NCBI GenBank assembly: GCA_017984435.1
Contig: JAGNZK010000008.1
Location: 1-64,000 of the forward strand
Direction: 5' to 3'
Origin: Nitrosomonas sp.
GTDB taxonomy: Bacteria; Pseudomonadota; Gammaproteobacteria; Burkholderiales; Nitrosomonadaceae
Length of the DNA: 64,000 nucleotides
Shown: positions 45,293 to 55,053 of the stretch, in pieces
Numbering within the stretch: position 1 is the stretch's first letter
How the letters are laid out: every line of letters begins with the position of its first letter
Made by a program: the position numbers and the translations under genes
The notes under the pieces: generated by a model
The model's database searches: none
What the model was told of the DNA's origin: nothing
Seen by the model: the letters and a program-made list of their open reading frames with translations, nothing else

Positions 45293-47410
45293 CTAACTTC
45301 CAATCACTCCTCCATCATCTTTCGTAATGACTATTACCGAAGAGCGTGGCTTAGATACGGACGATCCAGCAAACGTAGTCGGACCGTTATAACCGCTATC
45401 CGGCCAAGTAGAATTGTCGGTAAAGTCGATTTTCCAATCTTCCCCTGGATGCTGGATACCTACAAACATTGTCTTGCTATCGGGCGTGGTGATAACGCCG
45501 GTTACCTCACAATGGGGCGGACTGGTGAGAAAACGCTTGGTCTCACCAGTGGATGGATCAGCACACATCATTACGTTACCACCGATATTGACCCAATCGC
45601 CGCTGGCATCGCCGACCTGGTCAGTTTGAATCCACAGACGACCATCCCTGTCGAACCACAGGCCATCGGGTGCACCATAATCATCGCCGTTGATGTTGCC
45701 CATATAACCATCGTGACCGGCAGAATTGTAGCTGCTGCCCAAACTTTTGATGTTGGCTTTGTCACCGCATTGGACAAATATATCCCATTTGAAAGTGGTG
45801 GCGGTCACGTACCCCATATCCTCGCGCCAGCGAATGATCTGGCCGAAGTCGTTGTCGGGGCGCGGATTGGCGGCATCCACCGGCGGATTGGAACTCGCTG
45901 CGCTACTGCTGCCGTCTACACTATTACTTGAAGCCGGTGTATTGCCGCGACGGCTGTTATTGGTAAGCGTCATATAGATTTCTCCGGTTAACGGATGCAC
46001 CGTTCCCCACTCAGGTCGATCCATCATCGTGGCACCCAAACGGTCGGCTGCCTGGCGGGTTTTGATGAGTACTTCACCTTGATCGGCAAAACCATTTTCC
46101 TGTGTCAATCCATTCTGGCCCCATACCAAAGGTAACCATTGACCACTCCCATCCGCATTAAATTTAGCCACATACAATGTCCCATGATTCAGCATATGGC
46201 GATTTGTATCGGGATTTTTGCGATTCAGTTTCCAGTGACATACGAATTTATAGATATATTCATTGCGTTCATCATCACCCATATAGAAAGCAACCCGATC
46301 ATGCTTGTCGATGACCACTTGGGCGCCTTCGTGCTTCATTCGACCCATGGCCGTACGTTTAATCGGGGTACTCTTCGGATCCCATGGGTCGATCTCCACG
46401 ACCCAGCCGAAGCGATTGGTTTCATTGGGATGCAAATCAGCACGGAAACGCTCGTCAACTTCGTGCCAGCGATAACCAAAACCACCTTTAACTACACCAT
46501 ACCGAGCCTGATTCTGAAGAGCTTTAAGTTTACGATTCGGATCAGACTCCCCATCCACATCGCCAGTCTCATTGGAAAAGTAGCCATTCCAGTTTTCTTC
46601 GCAAGTAAGATAAGTGCCCCAAGGTGTATAACCGTGCGCGCAATTATTGAGCGTGCCCAATACTCTAACGCCAGCAGGATCGGCAGTAGTTTTCATCAAA
46701 TCGTGCCCGGCGGCAGGACCGCTGATTTTGCACAGCGTATTACCCGTGATGCGGCGATTTAAAGGTGAATGTTGATTGACTTGCCAGTGGTTATTTTTCT
46801 TATCAACCGTAACAACATTGACGCCATGCGCAGCCTGTTGAGCCCGTACCATGTCGAGCGTAATCGCAGTCATAGCATAGTTAGCTGCGGGAGTGATGTT
46901 GTTCACCAGCGGAGGATCGCAATATTCGCTATTAGTGACCAAAAGACCACGTTTATTGCCAAATGGCCCCGGAAAAGGAAAGTAGTGCATGCCGTCAGTG
47001 TGGGCACCGTAGCAGTGAAGCTGGGTTACCTCATCCATGGCACCAACAGTGTCCCAATGTGGTTCAGTGGTCAAGGAGTCTCCCCAGGATACCAAAACCT
47101 TAGCCGAATATCCCACCGGCACAGTGACGCCATCCGTCATGGGTGAAATATTAGCGCTGATCGGTATGAAGTTAATTGCCCCAACTGGATTTTGCGCTGC
47201 TTCGGCATGATTTAATAATCCATCAACAACCGAACTACTCATCACTGTCAACGCAGTAACACCTGCTGTGGCGCTCACCGATGATTTAAGGAAATTACGC
47301 CGTGTAAGTTTGCGTTGTTCGATTATTTCCAGAATGCTGCTGTTTCCACTGTCATTGGTACTAACGTCGCTAGGATTGAGTTTGCCATCGGGGTGAAGTT
47401 TACTGCTCAT
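45293..47410 (-). CDS. phoX: PhoX-type alkaline phosphatase (DUF839), Tat exported
   Basis: 705 aa from the ATG at 47410, which has a perfect AGGAGG 5 nt upstream; the longer frame from 47479 starts inside the Pho-box region and is unlikely. Residues 37-42 RRNFLK with a hydrophobic stretch form a Tat leader. The rest follows the PhoX family, calcium/iron-dependent phosphomonoesterases: DGMHYFPFPG, LVTNSEYCDPP, NNCAHGYTPWGTYLTCEENWNGYF, GRMKHEGAQVVID and WFDRDGRLWIQTDQ. It frees phosphate from organic esters in the periplasm. A Pho box cluster lies just upstream. Confidence 0.9.
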   Translation of the reverse strand: MSSKLHPDGKLNPSDVSTNDSGNSSILEIIEQRKLTRRNFLKSSVSATAGVTALTVMSSSVVDGLLNHAEAAQNPVGAINFIPISANISPMTDGVTVPVGYSAKVLVSWGDSLTTEPHWDTVGAMDEVTQLHCYGAHTDGMHYFPFPGPFGNKRGLLVTNSEYCDPPLVNNITPAANYAMTAITLDMVRAQQAAHGVNVVTVDKKNNHWQVNQHSPLNRRITGNTLCKISGPAAGHDLMKTTADPAGVRVLGTLNNCAHGYTPWGTYLTCEENWNGYFSNETGDVDGESDPNRKLKALQNQARYGVVKGGFGYRWHEVDERFRADLHPNETNRFGWVVEIDPWDPKSTPIKRTAMGRMKHEGAQVVIDKHDRVAFYMGDDERNEYIYKFVCHWKLNRKNPDTNRHMLNHGTLYVAKFNADGSGQWLPLVWGQNGLTQENGFADQGEVLIKTRQAADRLGATMMDRPEWGTVHPLTGEIYMTLTNNSRRGNTPASSNSVDGSSSAASSNPPVDAANPRPDNDFGQIIRWREDMGYVTATTFKWDIFVQCGDKANIKSLGSSYNSAGHDGYMGNINGDDYGAPDGLWFDRDGRLWIQTDQVGDASGDWVNIGGNVMMCADPSTGETKRFLTSPPHCEVTGVITTPDSKTMFVGIQHPGEDWKIDFTDNSTWPDSGYNGPTTFAGSSVSKPRSSVIVITKDDGGVIGS

Positions 47411-47456
47411 AATTTCCTCCTGTATTGGTTTAAAGGCATTTTTGACTTTAGCGCCA

Positions 47457-47512
47457 ACTCTAGCTTCAATAAATGACATCCTTATAACAGTAAAATTAAA
47501 TACTTATGACAA
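47457..47512 (-). promoter_or_regulatory. Pho-box-like promoter of phoX
   Basis: On the minus strand, CTGTTAT (47490-47484) and ATGTCAT (47479-47473) lie 11 bp apart, with a further TTGTCAT (47512-47506) two 11-bp steps upstream. The family consensus half-site is CTGTCAT. After a 10-nt spacer comes TAGAGT (47462-47457), a fair -10. The arrangement fits PhoB activation. Confidence 0.7.
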
Positions 47513-47580
47513 ATTGATTACCATGACCAGCGACAATGAGAAATGACCTATTTTGCAGCCATTTGATCCAATCAGGAATA

Positions 47581-47622
47581 TTGACAGTAAGCTATGTTTC
47601 CAATATTATGGAAATATGGAAA
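47581..47622 (+). promoter_or_regulatory. arsR promoter with inverted-repeat operator
   Basis: TTGACA (47581-47586), a 17-nt spacer and TATTAT (47604-47609) make a near-consensus promoter. The inverted repeat TTTCCA-N6-TGGAAA (47597-47614) covers the -10, a fit for an ArsR-type repressor. TATGGAAA is also directly repeated (47607, 47615). The predicted transcript start falls at the ATG at 47616, so the message may be leaderless. Confidence 0.75.
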
Positions 47623-47948
47623 TGAATATTGCTATTAGTGCGTTGGCTGCCCTAGCCCACGAAACTCGTCTCACGATATTCCGGACGCTGGTTCAGGCTG
47701 GAGAATCAGGACTTCCGGCGGGTCAGCTTGCAAAGGAATTGAACATTCCCAATGCAACGCTATCTTTTCACCTAAAAGAATTGACTCATGCAGAGCTGGC
47801 CATCGCCCGGCAGGAAAGCCGCTTCATCTATTACTCGGCAAATTTTGAAACCATGAATGGGCTAATAGATTATCTCACTGAGAATTGTTGTGCTGGTAAC
47901 CCTTGCAGTCCCATTGAGGTTTGCTGTGATGAAAAGAATAATAGCTAA
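47616..47948 (+). CDS. arsR: ArsR-family arsenic-responsive repressor
   Basis: 110 aa from the chosen ATG; the earlier frame start at 47553 lies upstream of the promoter and cannot be right. A winged helix is at about residues 30-60 (SGLPAGQLAKELNIPNATLSFHLKELTHAEL). The C-terminal ENCCAGNPC with a later CC suggests a tricysteine As(III)/Sb(III) site near the C-terminus, as in the Acidithiobacillus-type ArsR rather than the E. coli-type helix-4 site. It should repress arsRICB and release DNA when arsenite binds. Confidence 0.88.
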   Translation: MEMNIAISALAALAHETRLTIFRTLVQAGESGLPAGQLAKELNIPNATLSFHLKELTHAELAIARQESRFIYYSANFETMNGLIDYLTENCCAGNPCSPIEVCCDEKNNS

Positions 47949-47987
47949 AAACATTTTCCCTATTCATTTAACAAAGAAGGCAACATT

Positions 47988-48410
47988 ATGAAACGTTTTC
48001 ATATACATATCTCAGTAGATAGTTTGCAAGATAACATCCGTTTTTATTCCGCGTTATTCGGTACCGAACCCGCGATTAGCAAAACTGATTACGCCAAGTG
48101 GATGCTGGACGACCCATATATCAATTTCGCAATATCCGCACGAGGAGCAAAACCCGGTTTGGATCATGTAGGAATCCAGGTTGATTCAGAGCAAGCATTA
48201 AACGAAATGAATAACCGTTTGGCTCAAGCCGATTTGCCTGCCACGGAACAAAAAAACGCGCAATGCTGTTATGCCGAATCCAATAAATACTGGACGGTTG
48301 ATCCACAGGGCATCGCTTGGGAAACATTTCATTCGCTGACAACAATTCCGACATTTGGAAATGATACGGCCATCCAAATCAAAAAAACCAAATCCTGCTG
48401 CGCTGCTTGA
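47988..48410 (+). CDS. arsI: ArsI-type VOC dioxygenase (C-As lyase)
   Basis: 140-aa vicinal-oxygen-chelate protein. It shows the residues reported as needed in ArsI enzymes: likely Fe(II) ligands H5, H60 and E112, and the paired cysteines C93-C94 (AQCCYAES) that bind the trivalent organoarsenical. A second CC pair ends the protein (SCCAA). ArsI breaks the carbon-arsenic bond of methyl- or aromatic arsenicals to give As(III). CadI, a closely related cadmium-induced protein, is an alternative name. AAGAAGG lies 7 nt before the ATG. Confidence 0.8.
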   Translation: MKRFHIHISVDSLQDNIRFYSALFGTEPAISKTDYAKWMLDDPYINFAISARGAKPGLDHVGIQVDSEQALNEMNNRLAQADLPATEQKNAQCCYAESNKYWTVDPQGIAWETFHSLTTIPTFGNDTAIQIKKTKSCCAA

Positions 48411-48412
48411 TC

Positions 48413-48910
48413 ATGAACGTATTATTTCTTTGTACCGGAAATTCCTGCCGCTCGATTCTTGCGGAAGCCACTTTCAACCATCTTGCACCCAAAGAATGGC
48501 AAGCGATGAGCGCGGGTAGTCAACCGACCGGCCAAGTTCATCCGCGTTCACTCGCATTGCTTGAGCAAGAAGGTATCCTAACTGAGGGATTTTTCAGTAA
48601 ATCGTGGGACAATTTACCAGTGACTCCAGACATCGTAATCACTGTTTGCGGCAATGCAGCCGGTGAAACCTGTCCAACTTATCTTGGTTCTGCAGTGCGT
48701 ACTCATTGGGGGGGCGATGATCCAGCCGAAGCCACAGGAACCGAAGAAGAGATCAACGCGGCATTTACAAAGGCTTATCGTACTTTACGCGAGGGTATCG
48801 AAACGTTATTAGCGCTGCCATTAGACGAATTGCGTCAAAATCCTTCCGCCCTCAAGACGAAGCTGGACTACATCGGCATTTTGAAATTTAAACAGACACA
48901 AACAAAGTGA
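48413..48910 (+). CDS. arsC: Arsenate reductase, thioredoxin-coupled LMW-phosphatase type
   Basis: 165 aa from the ATG 2 nt after the arsI stop. The P-loop LCTGNSCRS carries the nucleophile cysteine and arginine (CX5R); [14 protein letters not shown] carries the two further cysteines that relay the disulfide, eight residues apart, as is common in Gram-negative enzymes; [13 protein letters not shown] holds the catalytic aspartate. It reduces As(V) to As(III), which ArsB then exports. The C-terminus runs slightly longer than the roughly 140-aa Staphylococcus form. Confidence 0.92.
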   Translation: MNVLFLCTGNSCRSILAEATFNHLAPKEWQAMSAGSQPTGQVHPRSLALLEQEGILTEGFFSKSWDNLPVTPDIVITVCGNAAGETCPTYLGSAVRTHWGGDDPAEATGTEEEINAAFTKAYRTLREGIETLLALPLDELRQNPSALKTKLDYIGILKFKQTQTK

Positions 48911-48947
48911 TTGCTACAGGCCTATATATCAAGGGGCGCATATTGTC

Positions 48948-50234
48948 ATGCTAATTGCTGCATTTATTTTCATTTTTACGCTCGTGCTGGTCATCTGGCA
49001 GCCACGAGGCCTCGGTATCGGCTGGAGTGCTTTGCTTGGGGCTACCGCAGCATTGCTTCTTGGCGTAGTGCAGCTCAGCGACATTCCGGTGGTGTGGAAT
49101 ATTGTGTGGAATGCGACAGCGGCTTTTATTGCTATCATTATTATCAGCTTATTGCTTGACGAAGCAGGATTCTTTGAATGGGCTGCACTGCATGTGGCGC
49201 GTTGGGGTCGCGGCAATGGGTATTTATTATTTGCCTATATCGTATTACTGGGTGCGGCGGTTGCCGCGTTGTTTGCTAACGATGGCGCGGCTTTGATTTT
49301 AACTCCAATCGTGATGGCGATGTTATTGGCGCTTGGGTTTAGTCCGGCAGCTACGCTCGCTTTTGTCATGGCCGCGGGCTTTATCGCCGATACGGCCAGT
49401 TTGCCGCTAGTCGTATCTAATTTGGTTAACATTGTATCGGTTGATTATTTCAAGATTGGATTTGCTGAATATGCTGCGGTCATGATTCCGGTCAACATCG
49501 CTTCAGTAGTAATTAGCTTGGGAGTGCTTTTCCTTTATTTTCGCCGCAGCATTCCGACCAGCTATGACATTAGTCAACTTAAAGCACCGAATGAAGCAAT
49601 ACGTGATCCGGCAACGTTTCGTGCGGGTTGGGTGGTACTTGTATTACTACTTATCGGATTTTTTGGTCTCGAACCTTTTGGCGTGCCAATCAGCATGGTG
49701 GCGGCTACCGGCTCGTTAATACTATTCGCGGTAGCAACACGCGGTCATGTTATTAACACGCACAAGGTAATACGAGAAGCGCCGTGGCAAATCGTCATTT
49801 TTTCACTAGGCATGTATTTGGTGGTATACGGTCTGCGCAATGAAGGTTTGACGGGATACATTACCAGCTTGCTTGATTTCTTCGCTGGTTACGGCGTATG
49901 GGGCGCAACAATCGGCACTGGTTTTCTGACCGCTTTCTTATCATCTATCATGAACAATATGCCCACGGTGCTGATCGGCGCGTTGTCGATCGACGCAACC
50001 AACGCGACCGATGCGGTAAAAGAAGCCATGATTTACGCCAACGTAATCGGTTGCGATCTGGGACCAAAAATCACTCCGATTGGCAGTCTGGCAACCTTGC
50101 TATGGTTACATGTGCTAGCACGGAAAAATACGGTTATCACGTGGGGATATTATTTTAAAGTAGGCATTGTGCTGACTGTACCAGTATTGCTTATAACACT
50201 GACCACCCTCGCCATCTGGCTCAGTATGCACTGA
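48948..50234 (+). CDS. arsB: Arsenite efflux permease ArsB
   Basis: 428-aa polytopic membrane protein of the ArsB family (not Acr3). Typical stretches: [21 protein letters not shown] near residue 105, [22 protein letters not shown] near 145 and [16 protein letters not shown] near 330. It pumps arsenite out using membrane potential; no arsA ATPase is present in the cluster. It ends the arsRICB operon. Confidence 0.93.
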   Translation: MLIAAFIFIFTLVLVIWQPRGLGIGWSALLGATAALLLGVVQLSDIPVVWNIVWNATAAFIAIIIISLLLDEAGFFEWAALHVARWGRGNGYLLFAYIVLLGAAVAALFANDGAALILTPIVMAMLLALGFSPAATLAFVMAAGFIADTASLPLVVSNLVNIVSVDYFKIGFAEYAAVMIPVNIASVVISLGVLFLYFRRSIPTSYDISQLKAPNEAIRDPATFRAGWVVLVLLLIGFFGLEPFGVPISMVAATGSLILFAVATRGHVINTHKVIREAPWQIVIFSLGMYLVVYGLRNEGLTGYITSLLDFFAGYGVWGATIGTGFLTAFLSSIMNNMPTVLIGALSIDATNATDAVKEAMIYANVIGCDLGPKITPIGSLATLLWLHVLARKNTVITWGYYFKVGIVLTVPVLLITLTTLAIWLSMH

Positions 50235-50559
50235 ATCTTGTAGACGAAGAAATGTTATTGGCGTACCGCTATCCAATTCATATTGCGCGCCGCCAATTAC
50301 CCCTTGAAACTCTCTGAAATAGAATCGATTTCACCTAATCTGCCAACATCAGCGATAAAGCTGAGTGATAGTCATCGTAGGAATTCTAAATTGTTGGTAG
50401 AAATGCCGAGGCCTTGTCGTGTTCGGTATCGTGGAACTTGCTGCATCGCAGGTACTGCGAATAATGCCTTGTTTCCGTTGGCATCGGCCAACGCACTTCC
50501 GGCAATGTTATCTTTCATGTCCAAGTGATAGAATTTTTGGACACTACTGAGGAGATATC
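50235..50559. other. Intergenic region without a recognised gene
   Basis: 325 nt between arsB and the LamG gene. An 81-codon frame on the plus strand and a 42-codon frame on the minus strand have no family likeness and no good ribosome site. The only structure is GTCCAA/TTGGAC (50520-50543) around 12 nt, just before the LamG gene. Confidence 0.4.
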
Positions 50560-51258
50560 ATGCTACGCATACTTTTTTTAATCTTGTTTGTTCCCATCTT
50601 AGCAAACGCTGAGGCACTTGTACTGGAGTATAAATTCTCGGCCGATACCGGAGATTTTGTAACCGATACCAGCGGAAATGGATTAGACGGCACCATTCTG
50701 GGTGGCGGAACAAAACATTTTGGATCGGGTTTTGCAGGAAGAGGTTTGAAACTGAATGGAATTGATAACCATATTCTGGTTCCTGACAATCCGCTCTTCG
50801 ATTTGCACCAGTACACCTTGATGGCTTGGATCAAATATAAGCCGAACCAATGGGACAGAGAGGAAATTATGGAAAAGGCCGGTGCTTTCTGGATGAACAT
50901 CCGGCAAGATACCCAGAAGGTAAGAGTGGGAGGATTTTACGGTGGCTGCGGCAATACGATTTATTATTACAAATTCGACAGCATTGGTGTTGTCACTATC
51001 GACACTTGGACTCACGTGGCGGTCAGCTATGACGGCGCCGCTTTAAAAATATATATCAACGGTATTTTATCGGGTAAGTCTCCCGTTCCTTTTCCTGGCC
51101 CTGTTTGTATCAATACCGAACCACTGTCAATCGGATCAAAACATCGCATCATATCCCCATCTGAAAATGCGGCATACTTTTTTGGCAATATGGATACCAT
51201 ACGGATTTTTGATAGTGCGTTACCGGCTTGGCGGGTCAAGCAAGAGATGCACAAATAA
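50560..51258 (+). CDS. Secreted LamG-like (concanavalin A-fold) protein
   Basis: 232 aa with a Sec signal peptide (MLRILFLILFVPILANAEA, cleavage near 18). The rest is one LamG/lectin-like beta-sandwich: YKFSADTGDFVTDTSGNGLDGTI, then FTLMAWI-type strand YTLMAWIKYKPNQ, VAVSYDGAALKIYINGI and FFGNMDTIRIFDSALPAWRVKQEM, which is the usual order. Such domains bind sugars or surfaces; the partner is unknown. GGAGA lies 7 nt ahead of the ATG. No sorting signal (PEP-CTERM or LPXTG) is seen. Confidence 0.8.
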   Translation: MLRILFLILFVPILANAEALVLEYKFSADTGDFVTDTSGNGLDGTILGGGTKHFGSGFAGRGLKLNGIDNHILVPDNPLFDLHQYTLMAWIKYKPNQWDREEIMEKAGAFWMNIRQDTQKVRVGGFYGGCGNTIYYYKFDSIGVVTIDTWTHVAVSYDGAALKIYINGILSGKSPVPFPGPVCINTEPLSIGSKHRIISPSENAAYFFGNMDTIRIFDSALPAWRVKQEMHK

Positions 51259-51311
51259 CCAGAACACAACGATCATGGAAGTTTTCAATTAATTATCCCT
51301 GGAACCCGTCG

Positions 51312-53069
51312 CTACGCGGAGTTGAGATTCTGCATAACCATTGCGTGGCTTTCAATATAGCGTTGGTGTTTTTTTTCTTTAATAGCATTAATGTGCACCA
51401 GAATTAGCGCATCCACACAATTTGAAAAATGAGGATCAATATTAAAACCGAGAAACTCACAACCGCCCGGCTGACATAATTCGACATATTGCTTATAGAG
51501 GATGGGCACTTTCACGCCCAACGCATCCATGCGTTCTTTAAGAAGTGTATAGGCCTGCTTATATTCAGTTTCATCGGCAACCTGCTTAAAGGGTGCAAAA
51601 TCCTGAACCGGATCAAAGTCAAAAGGCAGTCTGGGGACAGCAAGCAGTTGGTCATTACCAAAAAGTTCCGTGTAAAAACCGGCAATCACCTGCTGCGCGG
51701 GTTCGGGCCAGGAAGTGCTCAATGAAACGGGGCCAACCATATAGCTTATCTGCGGATGCTGACAAAGGTAAGCGCCAATGCCATACCACAGATAATCCAG
51801 GCTGCGTTTTCCCTGATACCTGGGTTGGATAAAACTGCGACCCAATTCAATCGCATTTTCAAGATACGGAATAAATGCTTGATTGAATTTAAACAAGCTA
51901 TTCGTATACAAACCAGCTTCCCCATATTCCCTGAGAATTTTGGCCGCTTCCCCGATCCGGTAGGAACCGATAATCTCCAGCTCATCCTCGTCCCAGAGAA
52001 TCAGGTGACGGTAATAACGATCATAACCATCGATATCCAGAGAATTCCCCGTCCCTTCCTGTACTTGCCGGAAGGATAATTCGCGCAACCGCCCGATTTC
52101 ACGCATCACACTGGAGTTAGATTGATAGTCAAACAAATAAATATGCTTGCCATCCTGCGTCTTACCGATAAGTTGTGAAGCCTTTAATTCCTTATGAATT
52201 AATTGGGTACGGACGGGATGAATGATATTTTCAATCGGTTTGAACAGCTCTTTTTTCTTCTTTTTACCCAACAAGTAAACCTGCTTACGCATCAGCTTTG
52301 CCACAGCTTTTTTGGACAAATCCATCGCCGCAATCGATTCCCACGGTATCGGTTTGCCGATCCGGAACGAAACTTCGCTACCTTTCTGATTAAACATTTC
52401 ATTCACCAGCATCATCGTGCCCAGCGGTTTGTAGATACTGGAAAGGCTATAAAAAAGCGTTGAATTCTTGCCACCGATATAAACCGGAACAATGGGCGCT
52501 TTGGTTTTCTTGGCTAGCGACAAGAAACCGGTTTTCCATTTACCGTCACGCACGCCCATCGGAGAAATCCGTGAAACTTCTCCGGTTGGAAATAAAATGA
52601 CTGCTTGCTCAGCTTCCAGTGCTTCAACAATCTGGTTCATGCTATCGCGATGATTGGTTGACTCCGACGAATTGTCCACCGAGAGAAACAAACTTTGCAA
52701 CGGATTGATACAGTTCAACAAAGTCGTTGCGACAATTTTTACATCGGTTCTGATCTCCGATACCAGTTTGAGCAGCGCCAATCCATCCAGCGATCCGAGC
52801 GGATGATTGGCAACTATCAACACACGGCGCTGATCGGGAATACGTGCCCGGTCTTTGCTGGAAACCTGAAAGGTAAAATTGAAATGCTCGAGGACAGCAT
52901 CATTGAACTCTAATCCTTCCAGATATTGGTGCGTTTCAATGAAAGTATTAATTTCTTTCTGATGGAAAAGCTTTTTTAGAACCGAAGAAGCTGCCTTCAT
53001 TAACGGTTTGCCATTGGCCTCATCCGTATTCTGAAAATAATCTTTCAGTAAAGCATCCACATCCAGCAT
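51312..53069 (-). CDS. olsF: OlsF-like bifunctional ornithine-lipid acyltransferase
   Basis: 585 aa from the ATG at 53069, chosen because GGAGAACAGG precedes it; frames reaching 53120 start within the promoter. The N-terminal half is a PlsC-type O-acyltransferase with VANHPLGSLDG near residue 87-97 and FPTGEVSRISP near 160. The C-terminal half (from about residue 295) is an OlsB-type N-acyltransferase: GYDRYYRHLILWDED, SYRIGEA, GRSFIQPRYQGKRSLDYLW. This order fits OlsF, which first N-acylates ornithine with a 3-hydroxyacyl group and then O-acylates it. The lipid contains no phosphorus. A Pho-box-like site lies upstream, which fits induction in low phosphate. Confidence 0.8.
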   Translation of the reverse strand: MLDVDALLKDYFQNTDEANGKPLMKAASSVLKKLFHQKEINTFIETHQYLEGLEFNDAVLEHFNFTFQVSSKDRARIPDQRRVLIVANHPLGSLDGLALLKLVSEIRTDVKIVATTLLNCINPLQSLFLSVDNSSESTNHRDSMNQIVEALEAEQAVILFPTGEVSRISPMGVRDGKWKTGFLSLAKKTKAPIVPVYIGGKNSTLFYSLSSIYKPLGTMMLVNEMFNQKGSEVSFRIGKPIPWESIAAMDLSKKAVAKLMRKQVYLLGKKKKKELFKPIENIIHPVRTQLIHKELKASQLIGKTQDGKHIYLFDYQSNSSVMREIGRLRELSFRQVQEGTGNSLDIDGYDRYYRHLILWDEDELEIIGSYRIGEAAKILREYGEAGLYTNSLFKFNQAFIPYLENAIELGRSFIQPRYQGKRSLDYLWYGIGAYLCQHPQISYMVGPVSLSTSWPEPAQQVIAGFYTELFGNDQLLAVPRLPFDFDPVQDFAPFKQVADETEYKQAYTLLKERMDALGVKVPILYKQYVELCQPGGCEFLGFNIDPHFSNCVDALILVHINAIKEKKHQRYIESHAMVMQNLNSA

Positions 53070-53105
53070 AACCCTGTTCTCCATCAGACAAATTGCTTTC
53101 CGGAC

Positions 53106-53139
53106 AGGATATAGGGTCAATATGACAAAAAAATGACGT
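53106..53139 (-). promoter_or_regulatory. Pho-box-like promoter of olsF
   Basis: On the minus strand ACGTCAT (53139-53133) and TTGTCAT (53128-53122) stand 11 bp apart with a TTTT spacer; 10 nt later comes TATCCT (53111-53106) as a fair -10. The layout equals that of pstS and phoX in this window. The implied transcript start near 53098 also excludes the TTG start at 53120. Confidence 0.65.
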
Positions 53140-53212
53140 TCAGTATTTTCTTATTTTTTACTGAGAGGGAAGATTTCGCGCAACTAGATTAGCCATATGG
53201 ATTGGCGTCATC

Positions 53213-53250
53213 TGAAAAAAACTGGAGAACCTTTTCTTAAGTTCTCCAGG
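53213..53250 (-). terminator. Rho-independent terminator of the cheW-MCP run
   Basis: CTGGAGAAC (53222-53230) pairs perfectly with GTTCTCCAG (53241-53249) around a 10-nt loop; read leftward it is followed by seven T (53221-53213 region). It stands 26 nt after the MCP stop. Confidence 0.85.
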
Positions 53251-53275
53251 TAAAAACTGACTGATCTTTCGATGT

Positions 53276-55009
53276 CTAGAATTCTTCCCAGTCATTACTG
53301 CCGCCACCTGCTGCAGCTTTGCGAGGTTGAGCCGGTGCAGATGTCGAGTTTGCACTTGAATTGACTACCGTCTTTTTAGTTGCTGGTCCACGATTCGGCA
53401 ATTTGGTAACAGTGGAGGGGCGATTACTTCTTTTAACCGGTGCTGCTGTTATGTTACTGCTAGCGCTCGCCAGTTTGAAGGTACCAACTGCTTGTGTTAA
53501 CTCATGGGCTTGATCCTGCATGGATTCCGCCGCTGCCGCCGCCTCTTCCACCAGTGCCGCATTTTGCTGGGTGACTTCATCCATCTGTGTCACGGCTTGA
53601 TTAACCTGCTCAATACCGGAACTTTGTTCCTGCGAAGCTGCAGAGATTTCACTCATGATGTCGGTCACTCGTTTCACCGCGCTAACAATTTCATTCATCG
53701 TCGCACCGGCTTCATCAACCAGCCGCGTACCATCTTCTACTTTACTGACAGAATCACTGATCAATTCCTTGATCTCTTTCGCTGCCGCTGCGGAACGTTG
53801 TGCCAACGTGCGCACTTCTGTCGCCACGACCGCAAAACCACGGCCTTGCTCACCGGCACGGGCGGCTTCCACCGCTGCATTCAACGCCAGAATATTGGTC
53901 TGAAATGCGATGCCGTCGATGACGCTGATGATATCGACAATTTTCTTGGAACTTTCGTTGATGGAGCTCATGGTCTGCACGACTTGTCCAACCACTGCAC
54001 CACCTTTTACCGCAACTTCGGATGCACCGGCTGCCAGTTGATTGGCTTGACGGGCATTGTCCGCATTTTGCTTGACGGTAGAAGTGAGTTCTTCCATGGA
54101 TGATGCGGTTTCTTCCAGGCTGGAAGCTTGTTCTTCCGTGCGCTGACTCAGATCTAAATTACCCGAGGCAATTTCACTGGCGGCTGTTGAAATTTGATTC
54201 GCATCCTTAATGACTGTACCCACCAGCCCGATCAGATTATCATTCATTTCTTTCAGTGAGTTGATCAAACGATCAAACCCATTGACTGTCCCACGCGGTT
54301 CAATCTTTGTCGTCAAGTCCCCAGCAGCAACCGCATTGGCAATAGTAATCGCTTCATGTAGTGGGTTAACAATCCCCCGCAGCAACAAGAATCCGAGAAC
54401 AAAAGCGAGAATTATGCCTACTGTGATCGTAATGGCAGTAATCATAAAAATGCTTTCATAGTCACTTCGCGCTTCTGCGTATTCTTTAGCCGCTTCAGCA
54501 CGTTGCAATTCCAGTAACTTAAGCATGGTCGCATGTACCGCATCAAATTTAGCTGCGGCATCACCTGTTAAATTTGCAATGGCACCATCGTAATTTCCCG
54601 CATTGGCTAACGCCATTGTACGATTACGTGACTCTGTATAGACCCTCCATTGTTGGTTAAAATTCTCAGCCAATGTCGCTTCTTCAGGCGTTAAATTGGT
54701 AACCATGTATTTTTGCCAAGTAGTGGCAATCTCAGCATCCCGCTGATTTGTCATTGTTTGCCGTTCTTTTACGATATCAGCAGTTCTGCCATAGGCTGAC
54801 ATGGCTGTATTCAAGCGAGTGCGTTGCATACGATCCAGAATCATGCCCAAATCCCCTAAAGGAATCGCGCGATCTTCATAAACACCCCTGAAAGAATCAT
54901 TCGTTTTATTCAGGCCATATACGCCCAAACTACCGATACCGATCAGTAATACTGATAGCAGGCCAAGCACAAGAATCAACTCAGTTTTTACCGTCATACT
55001 TTTAAACAT
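53276..55009 (-). CDS. Methyl-accepting chemotaxis protein with four-helix-bundle sensor
   Basis: 577-aa transmembrane chemoreceptor. First membrane helix at about residues 8-30; the periplasmic part (about 31-190) has the four-helix-bundle (4HB_MCP) pattern; second helix near 190-212; HAMP to about 265; then the long signalling domain with the hairpin tip [35 protein letters not shown]. Methylation-type segments flank it. The protein ends in DWEEF, the xWxxF pentapeptide used to tether CheR and CheB. The ligand is unknown. It follows cheW by 44 nt. Confidence 0.92.
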   Translation of the reverse strand: MFKSMTVKTELILVLGLLSVLLIGIGSLGVYGLNKTNDSFRGVYEDRAIPLGDLGMILDRMQRTRLNTAMSAYGRTADIVKERQTMTNQRDAEIATTWQKYMVTNLTPEEATLAENFNQQWRVYTESRNRTMALANAGNYDGAIANLTGDAAAKFDAVHATMLKLLELQRAEAAKEYAEARSDYESIFMITAITITVGIILAFVLGFLLLRGIVNPLHEAITIANAVAAGDLTTKIEPRGTVNGFDRLINSLKEMNDNLIGLVGTVIKDANQISTAASEIASGNLDLSQRTEEQASSLEETASSMEELTSTVKQNADNARQANQLAAGASEVAVKGGAVVGQVVQTMSSINESSKKIVDIISVIDGIAFQTNILALNAAVEAARAGEQGRGFAVVATEVRTLAQRSAAAAKEIKELISDSVSKVEDGTRLVDEAGATMNEIVSAVKRVTDIMSEISAASQEQSSGIEQVNQAVTQMDEVTQQNAALVEEAAAAAESMQDQAHELTQAVGTFKLASASSNITAAPVKRSNRPSTVTKLPNRGPATKKTVVNSSANSTSAPAQPRKAAAGGGSNDWEEF

Positions 55010-55053
55010 TGAAATCTCCTTTAAGTCTTCTTATCCAAAATTAACCGCTTTCA

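Noticed and set aside
45245-45931. 228-codon frame on the plus strand
   Set aside because: Antisense to the phoX end; no family likeness.
46139-46762. 207-codon frame on the plus strand
   Set aside because: Antisense within phoX; a by-product of its codon bias.
50283-50528. 81-codon frame between arsB and the LamG gene
   Set aside because: No ribosome site, no family, unusual composition; likely noise.
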